From: Selenomonas ruminantium subsp. ruminantium ATCC 12561 | GTDB taxonomy: Bacteria > Bacillota > Negativicutes > Selenomonadales > Selenomonadaceae | Reading direction: 5' to 3' | Assembly (NCBI RefSeq): GCF_000424065.1 | Contig: NZ_AUJE01000005.1 | Location: 62,001 to 126,000 of the forward strand | DNA: 64,000 nucleotides | Shown: piece after piece, positions 29,866 to 37,503 of the stretch | Layout: every line of letters begins with the position of its first letter | How positions within the stretch are numbered: the stretch's first letter is position 1 | Notes under the pieces: model-generated | Told to the model about the DNA's origin: nothing | Databases searched by the model: none | What the model saw: the letters and a program-made list of their open reading frames with translations, nothing else | Translations under genes and position numbers: made by a program

Positions 29866-29948
29866 GGAGGGGAGGGGCGGGGATGACTTTCTGGAACGTT
29901 TGACAAGCCTGTCTAAGTGGAAGAAAGTCATCCCCGCCCCTCCCCTCC
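29866..29948. repeat. Hairpin element with perfect 27-bp stem
   Basis: Bases 29866-29892 are the exact reverse complement of 29922-29948, separated by 29 bases. The stem is G-rich on one strand (GGAGGGGAGGGGCGGGG) and C-rich on the other; the loop has its own small GACA/TGTC stem. The rest of the 424-base gap between the SIMPL-like gene and rpsF (29685-30108) shows no gene. The element may be a terminator, a REP-like repeat or a mobile-element relic. Confidence 0.85.
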
Positions 29949-29976
29949 GTCTTTTACAGAAGAAGAAAAAAATCTC

Positions 29977-30005
29977 TTGCAAACGTCACCGGGAAATGGT
30001 ATAAT
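29977..30005 (+). promoter_or_regulatory. Promoter of rpsF-ssb-rpsR
   Basis: TTGCAA (29977-29982), a 17-base spacer and TATAAT (30000-30005). Confidence 0.8.
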
Positions 30006-30039
30006 TTCCTAGTCGTGAGACAAATAAGTTTTGTTTTGA

Positions 30040-30108
30040 GTTGAAATAACATTTCAACCTCTGCTCCTGTGCGAGCAGGAGCCAAAGACCAGAGAGGGAG
30101 GTGATTTC
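30040..30108 (+). promoter_or_regulatory. rpsF leader (probable S6/S18 binding RNA)
   Basis: GCTCCTG (30063-30069) pairs with CAGGAGC (30076-30082) and the flanking CCTCT (30058-30062) can pair with the AGAGG that starts at 30091, leaving an internal loop. A leader bound by the S6:S18 complex is the known element at this position; the match to that RNA family is inferred. Confidence 0.5.
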
Positions 30109-30396
30109 GTGAGAAAGTACGAAGTCATTTTTATCGTGAAACCGATGGAAGAAGAAGCTACGAACGCTGTTATCAGCAAGTTCACTAAGCTCATCACCGA
30201 AAACGGCGGTACTATCGATAAAGAAGATCGTTGGGGCAAGAAGCGTCTTGCTTATGAGATCAAAGACTGCACTGAGGGTTTCTATGAACTGCTCTACGTT
30301 ACCTGCGAACCCGCATGCGTAGCTGAGTGCGACCGTGTAATGAAGATTACGGACGGTATCCTCAAGCATATGATCGTGAAAAACGACGAAGAGTAA
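30109..30396 (+). CDS. rpsF: 30S ribosomal protein S6
   Basis: S6 binds the central domain of 16S rRNA with S18. The 95-residue protein starts MRKYEVIFIVKPMEEE and has the family segment DRWGKKRLAYEIKDCTEGFY. The start is GTG with GGGAGGTG upstream. It is the first gene of rpsF-ssb-rpsR. Confidence 0.97.
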   Translation: MRKYEVIFIVKPMEEEATNAVISKFTKLITENGGTIDKEDRWGKKRLAYEIKDCTEGFYELLYVTCEPACVAECDRVMKITDGILKHMIVKNDEE

Positions 30397-30436
30397 TTAG
30401 AAGTACGCCAATTTTTGGCGTCAGGGAGGATGTATC

Positions 30437-30871
30437 ATGAATAAGGCAATACTGATAGGCCGTCTGACCCGTGACCCGGAAGTGCGTTACACGCAGTCCG
30501 GCACTGCAGTATGTACCTTTACGTTGGCTGTCGATAGACGTTTTGCCCGTAGAGATGCTAACGATGGTCAGCCCACGGCGGATTTTATTCCCATTGTTGT
30601 ATGGAGCAAGCTGGCTGAAGTTTGCGGCAACAACTTGGTGAAGGGCCGTCGGATTTCTGTGGAAGGCCGCATTCAGGTAAGAAACTACGATGCACAAGAT
30701 GGTACGAAGCGTTATGTGACGGAAATCGTAGCAAGTGAAGTAGAGTTCTTGGATTCCAAGGGGTCTGCTCCTCAGGCTGGCGGTTTTGGTGCTCCGGCAC
30801 CGGCAGCACCGCAGTCTGCACCTGTTGATGGTTTTGGCCCGTCCATCCCTGACGAAGAAATCCCGTTTTAA
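30437..30871 (+). CDS. ssb: Single-stranded DNA-binding protein
   Basis: A 144-residue SSB that coats single-stranded DNA in replication and repair. The OB fold covers about 1-108 (MNKAILIGRLTRDPEVRYTQ, WSKLAEVCGNNLVKGRRISV). A Gly/Ala/Pro-rich linker leads to the acidic C-terminal tip DEEIPF that recruits partner proteins. It lies between rpsF and rpsR in the usual Firmicute arrangement. Confidence 0.97.
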   Translation: MNKAILIGRLTRDPEVRYTQSGTAVCTFTLAVDRRFARRDANDGQPTADFIPIVVWSKLAEVCGNNLVKGRRISVEGRIQVRNYDAQDGTKRYVTEIVASEVEFLDSKGSAPQAGGFGAPAPAAPQSAPVDGFGPSIPDEEIPF

Positions 30872-30891
30872 GTTAGGAGGGAATTACTTTG

Positions 30892-31122
30892 ATGAGACGT
30901 GACAGAAGCAGAAGACCTCGTAGAAAGGTCTGCTCGTTCTGCGTAGACAAGGTCGAACATATCGACTATAAAGACGTGGCAAAACTCCGTCGCTTCATTA
31001 CGGAGCGCGGCAAGATCCTGCCCCGTCGTATCTCCGGCAACTGCGCTAAGCATCAGCGCCAGGTGACTGTTGCCATCAAACGTGCTCGCAATATCGCATT
31101 GCTGCCGTTCACTGCTGAATAA
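30892..31122 (+). CDS. rpsR: 30S ribosomal protein S18
   Basis: A 76-residue basic protein, the S6 partner on the small subunit. It carries the [16 protein letters not shown] segment ([15 protein letters not shown]), NCAKHQRQ and [12 protein letters not shown]. The start is ATG 30892; an in-frame TTG directly before it is less likely given the AGGAGGG spacing. Confidence 0.97.
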   Translation: MRRDRSRRPRRKVCSFCVDKVEHIDYKDVAKLRRFITERGKILPRRISGNCAKHQRQVTVAIKRARNIALLPFTAE

Positions 31123-31131
31123 GCAAATTTG

Positions 31132-31161
31132 CAAGCCTTCCCTTCGGGGAGGGCTTGTTTT
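31132..31161 (+). terminator. Intrinsic terminator after rpsR
   Basis: CAAGCCTTCCC (31132-31142), TTCG-type loop, GGGAGGGCTTG (31147-31157) with one G-T pair, then TTTTCATTTT. Confidence 0.88.
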
Positions 31162-31181
31162 CATTTTAGAGGAGAAGATAG

Positions 31182-32531
31182 ATGCAGGAACGATTGGAAC
31201 ATTTTTTACAAATACTCACCGACCCTAAACGGCTGAAACTGCGGCTTTTTATTGAAGGTAATATTATCGGCATCTTTACGGGGCTCACCATTGCCCTGTT
31301 TCGTTATCTGCTCGAACTATCCGAGGAAAATCTCCCGCGTTTGTATCAATACTTGCAGGCAAATCCGGCCTATATTCCCGGCTGGTTTGCTGTGCTGGTG
31401 GTGATTGGGTTTATCCTGCATCGTATGCTCAAGGCCGATGGCATGATTTCCGGTTCGGGTATCCCGCAAATCAAGGGAATTCTGATGGGCCGGATGGATA
31501 TGCAGTGGGCGCGCGTGCTGCTGCTAAAATTTACCGGTGCGGTAATGGGCATTGGTGCAGGGCTTTCCCTAGGACGTGAAGGCCCCAGCGTCCAGCTCGG
31601 TGCTTGCCTGGGACAGGGCGTAGGCCGTTTGACCCATAGGAGCTACGAGGAAAATCATTATCTGCTTACGGCTGGCGCAGGAGCAGGCTTGGCTGCTGCC
31701 TTTAATGCGCCGTTGGCGGGTGCGATTTTTTGTCTGGAGGAGCTGACGAAGAATTTTTCGCCCTATGTGTTGATGGGCTCTATTGCAGCCACGGTTACGG
31801 CAACGACGGTGACACAGTTTTTCTTTGGCATGGAGCCAGTGTTTCATATGGGCGAGATTCCCGTGGTGATGGCGGGCAATGTCTATATAGTACTGATTCT
31901 ACTGGGGGCTTTTGTGGGATCTTTGGGTCTGGGCTTTAACAAGATGCTTGTGATTTCGTTGGATACCTATGCCAAATCGCCCTTAAAACCGTGGCAAAAG
32001 CCTTTGGTGCCGCTTTTTGCCGCAGGTGTTATCGGCTTTTTCCTGCCGGAAATCTTGGGCGGTGGCAGCCCGCTCGTGGATGCTTTGGTAGAACATCAAT
32101 ATGCGATTGGCTTTTTGCTCCTGCTCTTGGCGGGAAAATTTTTCTTTACCATGCTGTGTTTTGGTTCCGGTGTGCCTGGCGGCATATTTTTGCCCATGCT
32201 GGTATTGGGCGCTGTGGGTGGGGCGCTGTTTGCCCAGCTGGCTGTAGCAGCAAATCTTTTGGCACCGCAATGGACGGTGAACTGCATTGTCTTTGGCATG
32301 GCGGCCTATTTTTCGGCAGTGGTGAAATCGCCGGTTACGGGGGCAATCCTCATCATGGAGATGACCGGCTCTTTTCAGCATTTACTGTCGTTGATGTTGG
32401 TTTCGATGACTGCTTTTTTGGTAGCAGAGTATATGGGCAGTGAACCTGTATATGATATGCTCTTAAACCGCAGCTTGGCTTTGATGGACAAGGCGCGGAA
32501 GCACATTAAGGAAAGCCGGGTGACTGGTTGA
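31182..32531 (+). CDS. ClC-family chloride channel or Cl-/H+ (or F-) antiporter
   Basis: A 449-residue ClC membrane protein. The anion-pathway motifs are present in order: GSGIPQIKG (91-99), GREGPSVQLG (131-140, with gating Glu 133) and GVPGGIFLPML in the C-terminal half. There is no CBS domain. The gating Glu means a channel or an exchanger are both possible; many bacterial members are Cl-/H+ exchangers used in acid resistance. It is followed after 15 bases by an unrelated orphan gene. Confidence 0.93.
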   Translation: MQERLEHFLQILTDPKRLKLRLFIEGNIIGIFTGLTIALFRYLLELSEENLPRLYQYLQANPAYIPGWFAVLVVIGFILHRMLKADGMISGSGIPQIKGILMGRMDMQWARVLLLKFTGAVMGIGAGLSLGREGPSVQLGACLGQGVGRLTHRSYEENHYLLTAGAGAGLAAAFNAPLAGAIFCLEELTKNFSPYVLMGSIAATVTATTVTQFFFGMEPVFHMGEIPVVMAGNVYIVLILLGAFVGSLGLGFNKMLVISLDTYAKSPLKPWQKPLVPLFAAGVIGFFLPEILGGGSPLVDALVEHQYAIGFLLLLLAGKFFFTMLCFGSGVPGGIFLPMLVLGAVGGALFAQLAVAANLLAPQWTVNCIVFGMAAYFSAVVKSPVTGAILIMEMTGSFQHLLSLMLVSMTAFLVAEYMGSEPVYDMLLNRSLALMDKARKHIKESRVTG

Positions 32532-32546
32532 AGGGAGAAAGGCAAT

Positions 32547-33425
32547 ATGTTTCGAGATAAGCGATTGTTGACGGCTGAGGAATACCTCGCCCATGCTTAT
32601 GCTATACCTGCGCTTATTCCGTTTATGCCCATGCCAGATGAGAAATTTGTTGGCAGTTGGCGAGAGGCAGCAGGAAGAGAAGTTTTGGACTTTCTGACGG
32701 CTGAACTGGTACTGCCCGCATTGGCTTTTGACTGGGAGCATGAATCTGCTCTGCTGATATCCTTTGTACAGACGTTAGGGGGGAAGCTGCCGGTCATAGA
32801 TACTGCTTCTCACCGGGATTTTCGTCAGATGGAAGCACTGTTGAATGGGAGAAAAGAGGTCAGGAACCTTTTGGCATCCGTAAATGCCTTCACGCTGCAG
32901 ACGAAGGCTTCTTCGCTATATCGTCATCGTGTCCTGTTGCTGAACCGTGCACCCTACAGCAATGTTTCTGCTGCCGCAGCAGGCTGCCCGGAGGAAGAAT
33001 GGCTGGAACGTTCCCACCATCTGCGCCTGGCTCATGAATGCGCTCACTATGAAACCTTACGCATTTTGGGGGGGATGAAGAATCACGCCTTGGATGAACT
33101 ATTAGCCGATACATTGGGACAACTCGCCGCATTTGGTAATTTTAGCGCCGCCAGGCAGAGAGCTTTCTTTGGCTTGACCAAGGGGGAGGATAGCTGCACG
33201 GGGAGACTCGCTTTTTACACGAACAACGTGCTGCCCGAAGAACGTGGCCGGGTTTTCCGCGCAGTTGACCAAGTGTTGGATATTCTAGAAGTGGAAGTGA
33301 AGGCGTTGCTTTCACAAAAGGCAGGCAAATTGGAGTGGTTGACAGGTATTGCTGGCAAGAGCATAACCGAAAGGCTGGCAGATGCCGGCTGCCTGTCGGA
33401 TAAATTTCCCAGAAAAATGACTTGA
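32547..33425 (+). CDS. Uncharacterised HExxH protein (putative zinc metalloprotein)
   Basis: A 292-residue protein without signal peptide or membrane segments. It has LAHECAHYETLRIL (HExxH, 163-167) and, about 16 residues later, ALDELLAD (Glu 184, Asp 188). This spacing is like the gluzincin pattern HExxH...E/DxxxD, so zinc binding is plausible. I recognise no family beyond that. GGGAG precedes the ATG. It follows the ClC gene closely and may share its transcript. Enzymatic activity is an inference from the motif alone. Confidence 0.6.
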   Translation: MFRDKRLLTAEEYLAHAYAIPALIPFMPMPDEKFVGSWREAAGREVLDFLTAELVLPALAFDWEHESALLISFVQTLGGKLPVIDTASHRDFRQMEALLNGRKEVRNLLASVNAFTLQTKASSLYRHRVLLLNRAPYSNVSAAAAGCPEEEWLERSHHLRLAHECAHYETLRILGGMKNHALDELLADTLGQLAAFGNFSAARQRAFFGLTKGEDSCTGRLAFYTNNVLPEERGRVFRAVDQVLDILEVEVKALLSQKAGKLEWLTGIAGKSITERLADAGCLSDKFPRKMT

Positions 33426-33450
33426 TAATTTATCGCAAATCTAGTAAACT
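33422..33450 (+). promoter_or_regulatory. Probable promoter of the DeoR-family gene
   Basis: TTGATA (33422-33427), a 17-base spacer and TAAACT (33445-33450). The -35 box overlaps the stop of the preceding gene. Confidence 0.6.
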
Positions 33451-33534
33451 AATTGTACAACAATAATAACAAACAATACCTTACGGCTTCCCCTAGTTTA
33501 TTGTAAGGAAAAAATCAATGGGAGTGAATTGCAG

Positions 33535-34302
33535 ATGTTTTTGGAAGAACGTCAGGAGATTATTCTGAGCATGCTTGCTCGCGATGGCAAGGTGCGTGTC
33601 CGCGACCTCAGTGAGAAATTCAAGGTGACTGAAGACTGTATCCGCAAGGATTTGGGTGCTTTGGAGAAAAAGGGAAAACTCAAACGCACCTATGGTGGCG
33701 CTGTACGCATTCGTGAAAACAGCCATATGCTCGAAGTCAGCAAGCATCGTAATACGGATGTGGAAGCTAAACAGCGTATTGCTCAGGCAGCTGTAAAACT
33801 TATACATGAGCGCGATATGGTATTCCTCGATATCTCTACGAGCAACCTGGCTATTGCGGAACTCCTGGTCAAGATGGACCAGGATATCACGGTTGTGACC
33901 AACATGATTGACATTCTCGTGGTGCTGGCCCGCAATCCGAAAATCCGCGTGGTCTTTGCCGGCGGTAAAATCAACAAGAGCCGTGATGGTTTCTGGGGCG
34001 GCATGACGCTGGACTTCATTTCCCGCCTGAAACCGGATATCGCTTTTGTCGGTGCCGTAGGCGTTGACGTTAAGGAAAACAGTGTTTCCACTTACGATAT
34101 TGATGACGGCATCAATAAGGCCGCCATTATCCGTCACAGCAAGAAGGCTTATGTAGTAGCTGAAGCTCGCAAGCTCAGCACAGATGGCAACTACAACTAC
34201 ACTACGCTGGACACCCTGTCCGGCCTGATTACCGATACGCTGCCGGCTCAGGACATTCAGGAAGCTGCTGATTCTTATGGGGTGGAAATCATTCTGCCAT
34301 GA
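33535..34302 (+). CDS. DeoR-family transcriptional regulator
   Basis: A 255-residue repressor-type protein. The N-terminal helix-turn-helix (about 1-56) starts MFLEERQEIILSML and has VRDLSEKFKVTEDCIRKDL. The C-terminal sugar-phosphate sensor (DeoRC) domain has VFLDISTSNLAIAELL, DIAFVGAVGVD and the C-terminal Asp/Thr-rich end. DeoR members usually sense phosphorylated sugars. The ATG at 33535 has GGAGTG eight bases upstream; an in-frame TTG at 33529 is less likely. The stop overlaps the start of the next gene by four bases (ATGA), so the two genes are coupled. Confidence 0.9.
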   Translation: MFLEERQEIILSMLARDGKVRVRDLSEKFKVTEDCIRKDLGALEKKGKLKRTYGGAVRIRENSHMLEVSKHRNTDVEAKQRIAQAAVKLIHERDMVFLDISTSNLAIAELLVKMDQDITVVTNMIDILVVLARNPKIRVVFAGGKINKSRDGFWGGMTLDFISRLKPDIAFVGAVGVDVKENSVSTYDIDDGINKAAIIRHSKKAYVVAEARKLSTDGNYNYTTLDTLSGLITDTLPAQDIQEAADSYGVEIILP

Positions 34303-36317
34303 GTATAAATTTCCCATCAAGATTTAGCTGGGAAAATTTTCATAGGGTTATTGTAAAAGGACTGAAGGTATATGCTTTTTACCTGGCAGTCCTTTCCCTT
34401 TTCCGGCTCTTTTTTATTCTGTGGCTTAATGACTATTGGGGGCCGCAGACCTCCGGCAGCGATATTGCTTTGGCGCTTTGGCGTGGCAGCCGTCTGAGTA
34501 TGCAGACGGCAGGTGCGTTGACGCTCATTAGCTTTGTGCCCGCCTTTACGGCGCATTATCTCCTGCCAAAAATCGAAAACTATCTATGGCTGGGGATAAA
34601 CGGCCTGCTGCTTATGGTGCTGTCTGTGCTTTATATGGCCAGCTTTCCCTATTACCGCATTTATCGTATGAATTTCAATCAGATGATTTTTACGGGAATG
34701 AATGAGGATTGGGGCGCCCTGTTCTGGACTATGGTTGATCAGTATGCCCTGCCGGCCCGCTTTGCCGGGGCAATGCTCTTGACCTTTGTACTTTGGCAGC
34801 TCTTGCGCAGGCTGCTGGCTTGGCAAATGCCCTTATTGCCCATTGCCCATTGGCCCCTGTGGGGAAAGATGGTCGTGCGTGCCGCTTTCCTCTATCTCGT
34901 GTATATTGCGGTGCTGTTGGGCATCTTTGGCGGCAGTCTGGGCTGGCAGACGGCGGTGGACTGGGAAAATGCGGGCGTGACCAAGGATGAGTTCTTAAAT
35001 GAGGCAATCCTCGATAACCCGCAGGCCATCTACCGGGCCTATAACCTCAACAGCCGCATGTTGGCCTGTAATGGGCTGGATTTCACCATGGAGGATATCC
35101 AGCAGCTGGCCGCCAATTTAAGTGGCAAGCCTGCCGATACGAATAATCTCGATGTTTATTTGCAAAGAAATGTGGTACAGGGAACGGAACAGCCGCCCCG
35201 TCATGTCTTTGTGATTCTCTCCGAAAGTCTGGCGAACTGGCCGCTGTTGGATAAGTACAAGGATATTCCCATTGCTGAAGATTTGCGCGGGCTGGTGATG
35301 GCCGAGGATTCGGATTACTGTCCGACCTTTCTGCCCAATGGTGCCAGCACCGTATCGGCTGTGACCGGCTCGGTGGCAGGTGTAGCCGATGCCAACCTCT
35401 ATCTGACCACTATGCCCGAGTCCTTTGCCGCACCCTATCCGACAGCCAGTGCACCGCAGATGGCAAAATTGGGCTATGAAACCAACTTTTTCTATGCCGG
35501 GCCGGCTACCTGGGAGCGCATTGGTGCCTTTACGCAGGCGCAGGGCTTCCAGCATTTCTACAGCCGTGGTGATTTCGGTGATGTGCCGGGGAGTGTCTGG
35601 GGCTGTGAAGATGAATGCCTCTATGCCAATATCATGGAGCGTTTAACAGATGCGCCGAGCTTCAATATTATCCTCAATGCATCGAATCATTCACCCTATG
35701 ATGTGGATGTGGAAGCGAAGGGCTTTGATAAGGAAAAAGTGCGGGCGGCACTGCCTGCGGCCTATCAGCAGGACGAAGAACTCCTGCGGGAACTCGGTCA
35801 TTATTGGTATGCCCAGCGGGAACTGGTCAAATTCGTGCGGGAGGTCAAGGCCAAATATCCCGACAGCCTGTTTGTCATCGTGGGGGACCATGGCGACCGC
35901 TACAATATCGAAAAACAGCCGGATATGTATGCCCGTTACGGCATTCCCTTTATCGTGACGGGGAAAAATATCCATAAGGGCACGCTGCTGGCCGACAGTG
36001 CGGGCAGTCAGATTGATATATTCCCTACGCTGATGGAGCTTACAGCGCCTAAAGGCACAAGCTATATGGCACTGGGGCAGAGCCTGACGACTACCAGTAC
36101 GAAGGGCGTTAACTATGGCTTCTGGATTACCCGCACAGCCATCGGCAAGGCCGATACTGTGCCACTGGTGCCAGAGGCCATTGCGGGCGGCGAAGCAGCA
36201 GTTATTGACGACCAGGCCATGCAGGATTATATCAACGCCATAAGAGCCATCTCGTGGTGGCGGCCAAAATACGGGCCGATACTCGACCAGAAGATTTTGG
36301 ATGAAAAGGGAAGATAG
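34299..36317 (+). CDS. LTA-synthase-like phosphoglycerol/phosphoethanolamine transferase
   Basis: A 672-residue membrane enzyme of the alkaline phosphatase/sulfatase superfamily. Five hydrophobic segments fill residues 20-215. The catalytic domain follows with FVILSES (metal ligand Glu 309), PNGASTVSAVTGS (candidate nucleophile Ser 350/Thr 351), ASNHSPYD (461-468) and FVIVGDHGDR (529-534), the metal-binding Asp-His. This is the LtaS/OpgB/EptA group. Lipoteichoic acid is not expected in a diderm, so a glycan or LPS modification role is more likely; the acceptor is unknown. It overlaps the DeoR-family gene by four bases. Confidence 0.82.
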   Translation: MSINFPSRFSWENFHRVIVKGLKVYAFYLAVLSLFRLFFILWLNDYWGPQTSGSDIALALWRGSRLSMQTAGALTLISFVPAFTAHYLLPKIENYLWLGINGLLLMVLSVLYMASFPYYRIYRMNFNQMIFTGMNEDWGALFWTMVDQYALPARFAGAMLLTFVLWQLLRRLLAWQMPLLPIAHWPLWGKMVVRAAFLYLVYIAVLLGIFGGSLGWQTAVDWENAGVTKDEFLNEAILDNPQAIYRAYNLNSRMLACNGLDFTMEDIQQLAANLSGKPADTNNLDVYLQRNVVQGTEQPPRHVFVILSESLANWPLLDKYKDIPIAEDLRGLVMAEDSDYCPTFLPNGASTVSAVTGSVAGVADANLYLTTMPESFAAPYPTASAPQMAKLGYETNFFYAGPATWERIGAFTQAQGFQHFYSRGDFGDVPGSVWGCEDECLYANIMERLTDAPSFNIILNASNHSPYDVDVEAKGFDKEKVRAALPAAYQQDEELLRELGHYWYAQRELVKFVREVKAKYPDSLFVIVGDHGDRYNIEKQPDMYARYGIPFIVTGKNIHKGTLLADSAGSQIDIFPTLMELTAPKGTSYMALGQSLTTTSTKGVNYGFWITRTAIGKADTVPLVPEAIAGGEAAVIDDQAMQDYINAIRAISWWRPKYGPILDQKILDEKGR

Positions 36318-36364
36318 TTGCAGCTGGAAAAATTTTTGTAATTGGCTGTAGTGAGGTTTTATTG

Positions 36365-37060
36365 ATGCAGATGCAGGTGGCCGAAGTTGCCATTGAAGTA
36401 CAGAAGAAGAAAATCAAGAATATGCACCTCTATGTCAAACCACCCTGTGGCAGGGTGGTTATTTCTGCACCTTTGCGTGTGCCGAATAAAGCTATTGAAC
36501 TATTTGCCCGCACCAATCTTCCGTGGGTTCGGCGGCAGATAAAGAAGTTTCAGGAGCAGCCTCGTGCGTCTAAGCGGCAGTATGTGTCAGGGGAAACGCT
36601 CTATCTATGGGGTGAATCTTATCGCCTTGTGGTTATCGAGTCGCAGAAGCCCGCCTATAAAATCATGGGCGATAAAATCTTGTTGTACCTGCCGAAAAAG
36701 TCCGACGTGGACTGGCGGGAGAAGTTTATGCGGGAAGTCTATCGGGCGGAGCTGATTAAGAAAGCCAAAGTGCTGCTGCCCAAATGGGAGGCGATTACAG
36801 GCCTGAAGTCCAACGAATGGCGTACCAAATATATGAAAACCCGCTGGGGCACCTGCAATATCACAGCCAAAAGAATCTGGCTCAATGTCCAACTGGCGCA
36901 GAAACCGCCTGTGTGTTTGGAATATGTAATACTCCATGAGCTGACTCATCTGCTGGAGAAACATCATAATGCGAGATTTTATGGCCATGTGGCAAAGTTT
37001 ATGCCGGACTGGCAGGAAATCCGGGCACGGCTGAATAATTTGCGGCTCGATGTGGGATAA
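36365..37060 (+). CDS. YgjP/DUF45-type metal-dependent hydrolase
   Basis: A 231-residue protein of the SprT-like/YgjP (DUF45) metallopeptidase group. KTRWGTCN lies near 158-165 and the zinc motif HELTHLLEKHH at 191-201 (HExxH plus a following His), followed by FYGHVAKFMPDW. The frame opens with TTG at 36362, but the ATG at 36365 is the natural start. The physiological substrate of this family is not settled. A terminator lies about 90 bases downstream. Confidence 0.88.
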   Translation: MQMQVAEVAIEVQKKKIKNMHLYVKPPCGRVVISAPLRVPNKAIELFARTNLPWVRRQIKKFQEQPRASKRQYVSGETLYLWGESYRLVVIESQKPAYKIMGDKILLYLPKKSDVDWREKFMREVYRAELIKKAKVLLPKWEAITGLKSNEWRTKYMKTRWGTCNITAKRIWLNVQLAQKPPVCLEYVILHELTHLLEKHHNARFYGHVAKFMPDWQEIRARLNNLRLDVG

Positions 37061-37150
37061 TAACAGGCAGAGCGTATATATGCTTACGAATCGCTATTAC
37101 AAGTCTGGTATAGCAGAATGATTGACAGCTGGATATGCTGCAGATAACAA

Positions 37151-37198
37151 CTGTCCGCACCGTTGTGGAGCAACAACGTTTGGTGCGGACAATATTTT
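37151..37198 (+). terminator. Intrinsic terminator after the YgjP-like gene
   Basis: GTCCGCACC (37153-37161) pairs with GGTGCGGAC (37182-37190); GTTGT/ACAAC extends the stem inside, and ATATTTTT follows. The rest of the 443-base gap up to 37503 holds a promoter (37364-37392) and a leader of about 100 bases but no gene. Confidence 0.8.
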
Positions 37199-37363
37199 TG
37201 CTTAAATTACAGTCCTGCGGAAAATGCATGCCTGTAAAGAAAAACAGATTTTGGCTCGGAACATGGCATAGGAAGCTACGCAAATTTATACTACAAATAA
37301 TTAGGGGGCGATATCTATCTGGCAGAAAAAGTTAAAATATGTTATATCCAAATTATCACAAAA

Positions 37364-37392
37364 TTGACTAAAATCATACTTTACTATATAAT
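37364..37392 (+). promoter_or_regulatory. Strong promoter of the tpsA-tpsB locus
   Basis: TTGACT (37364-37369), a 17-base spacer and a perfect TATAAT (37387-37392) in very A/T-rich DNA. It leaves a leader of about 105 bases before the tpsA ATG. Confidence 0.8.
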
Positions 37393-37503
37393 TATAATAA
37401 TGGCAGGAATATGCGTTTTTTTAAAGAATATTTTTGTATAGAAATGAAAAGGATTAGGGATAACACTCCTTGTGGACGGATCTGAAAGGAATGGGGGATT
37501 GTC

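Noticed and set aside
29866..29948. CRISPR-like repeat
   Set aside because: Only one inverted pair with a single loop; no series of direct repeats or cas genes.
37122..37190. Small RNA candidate: TTGACA, 17 bases, TAACAA, then a hairpin
   Set aside because: The -10 box is weak and the transcript would be little more than the terminator hairpin itself.
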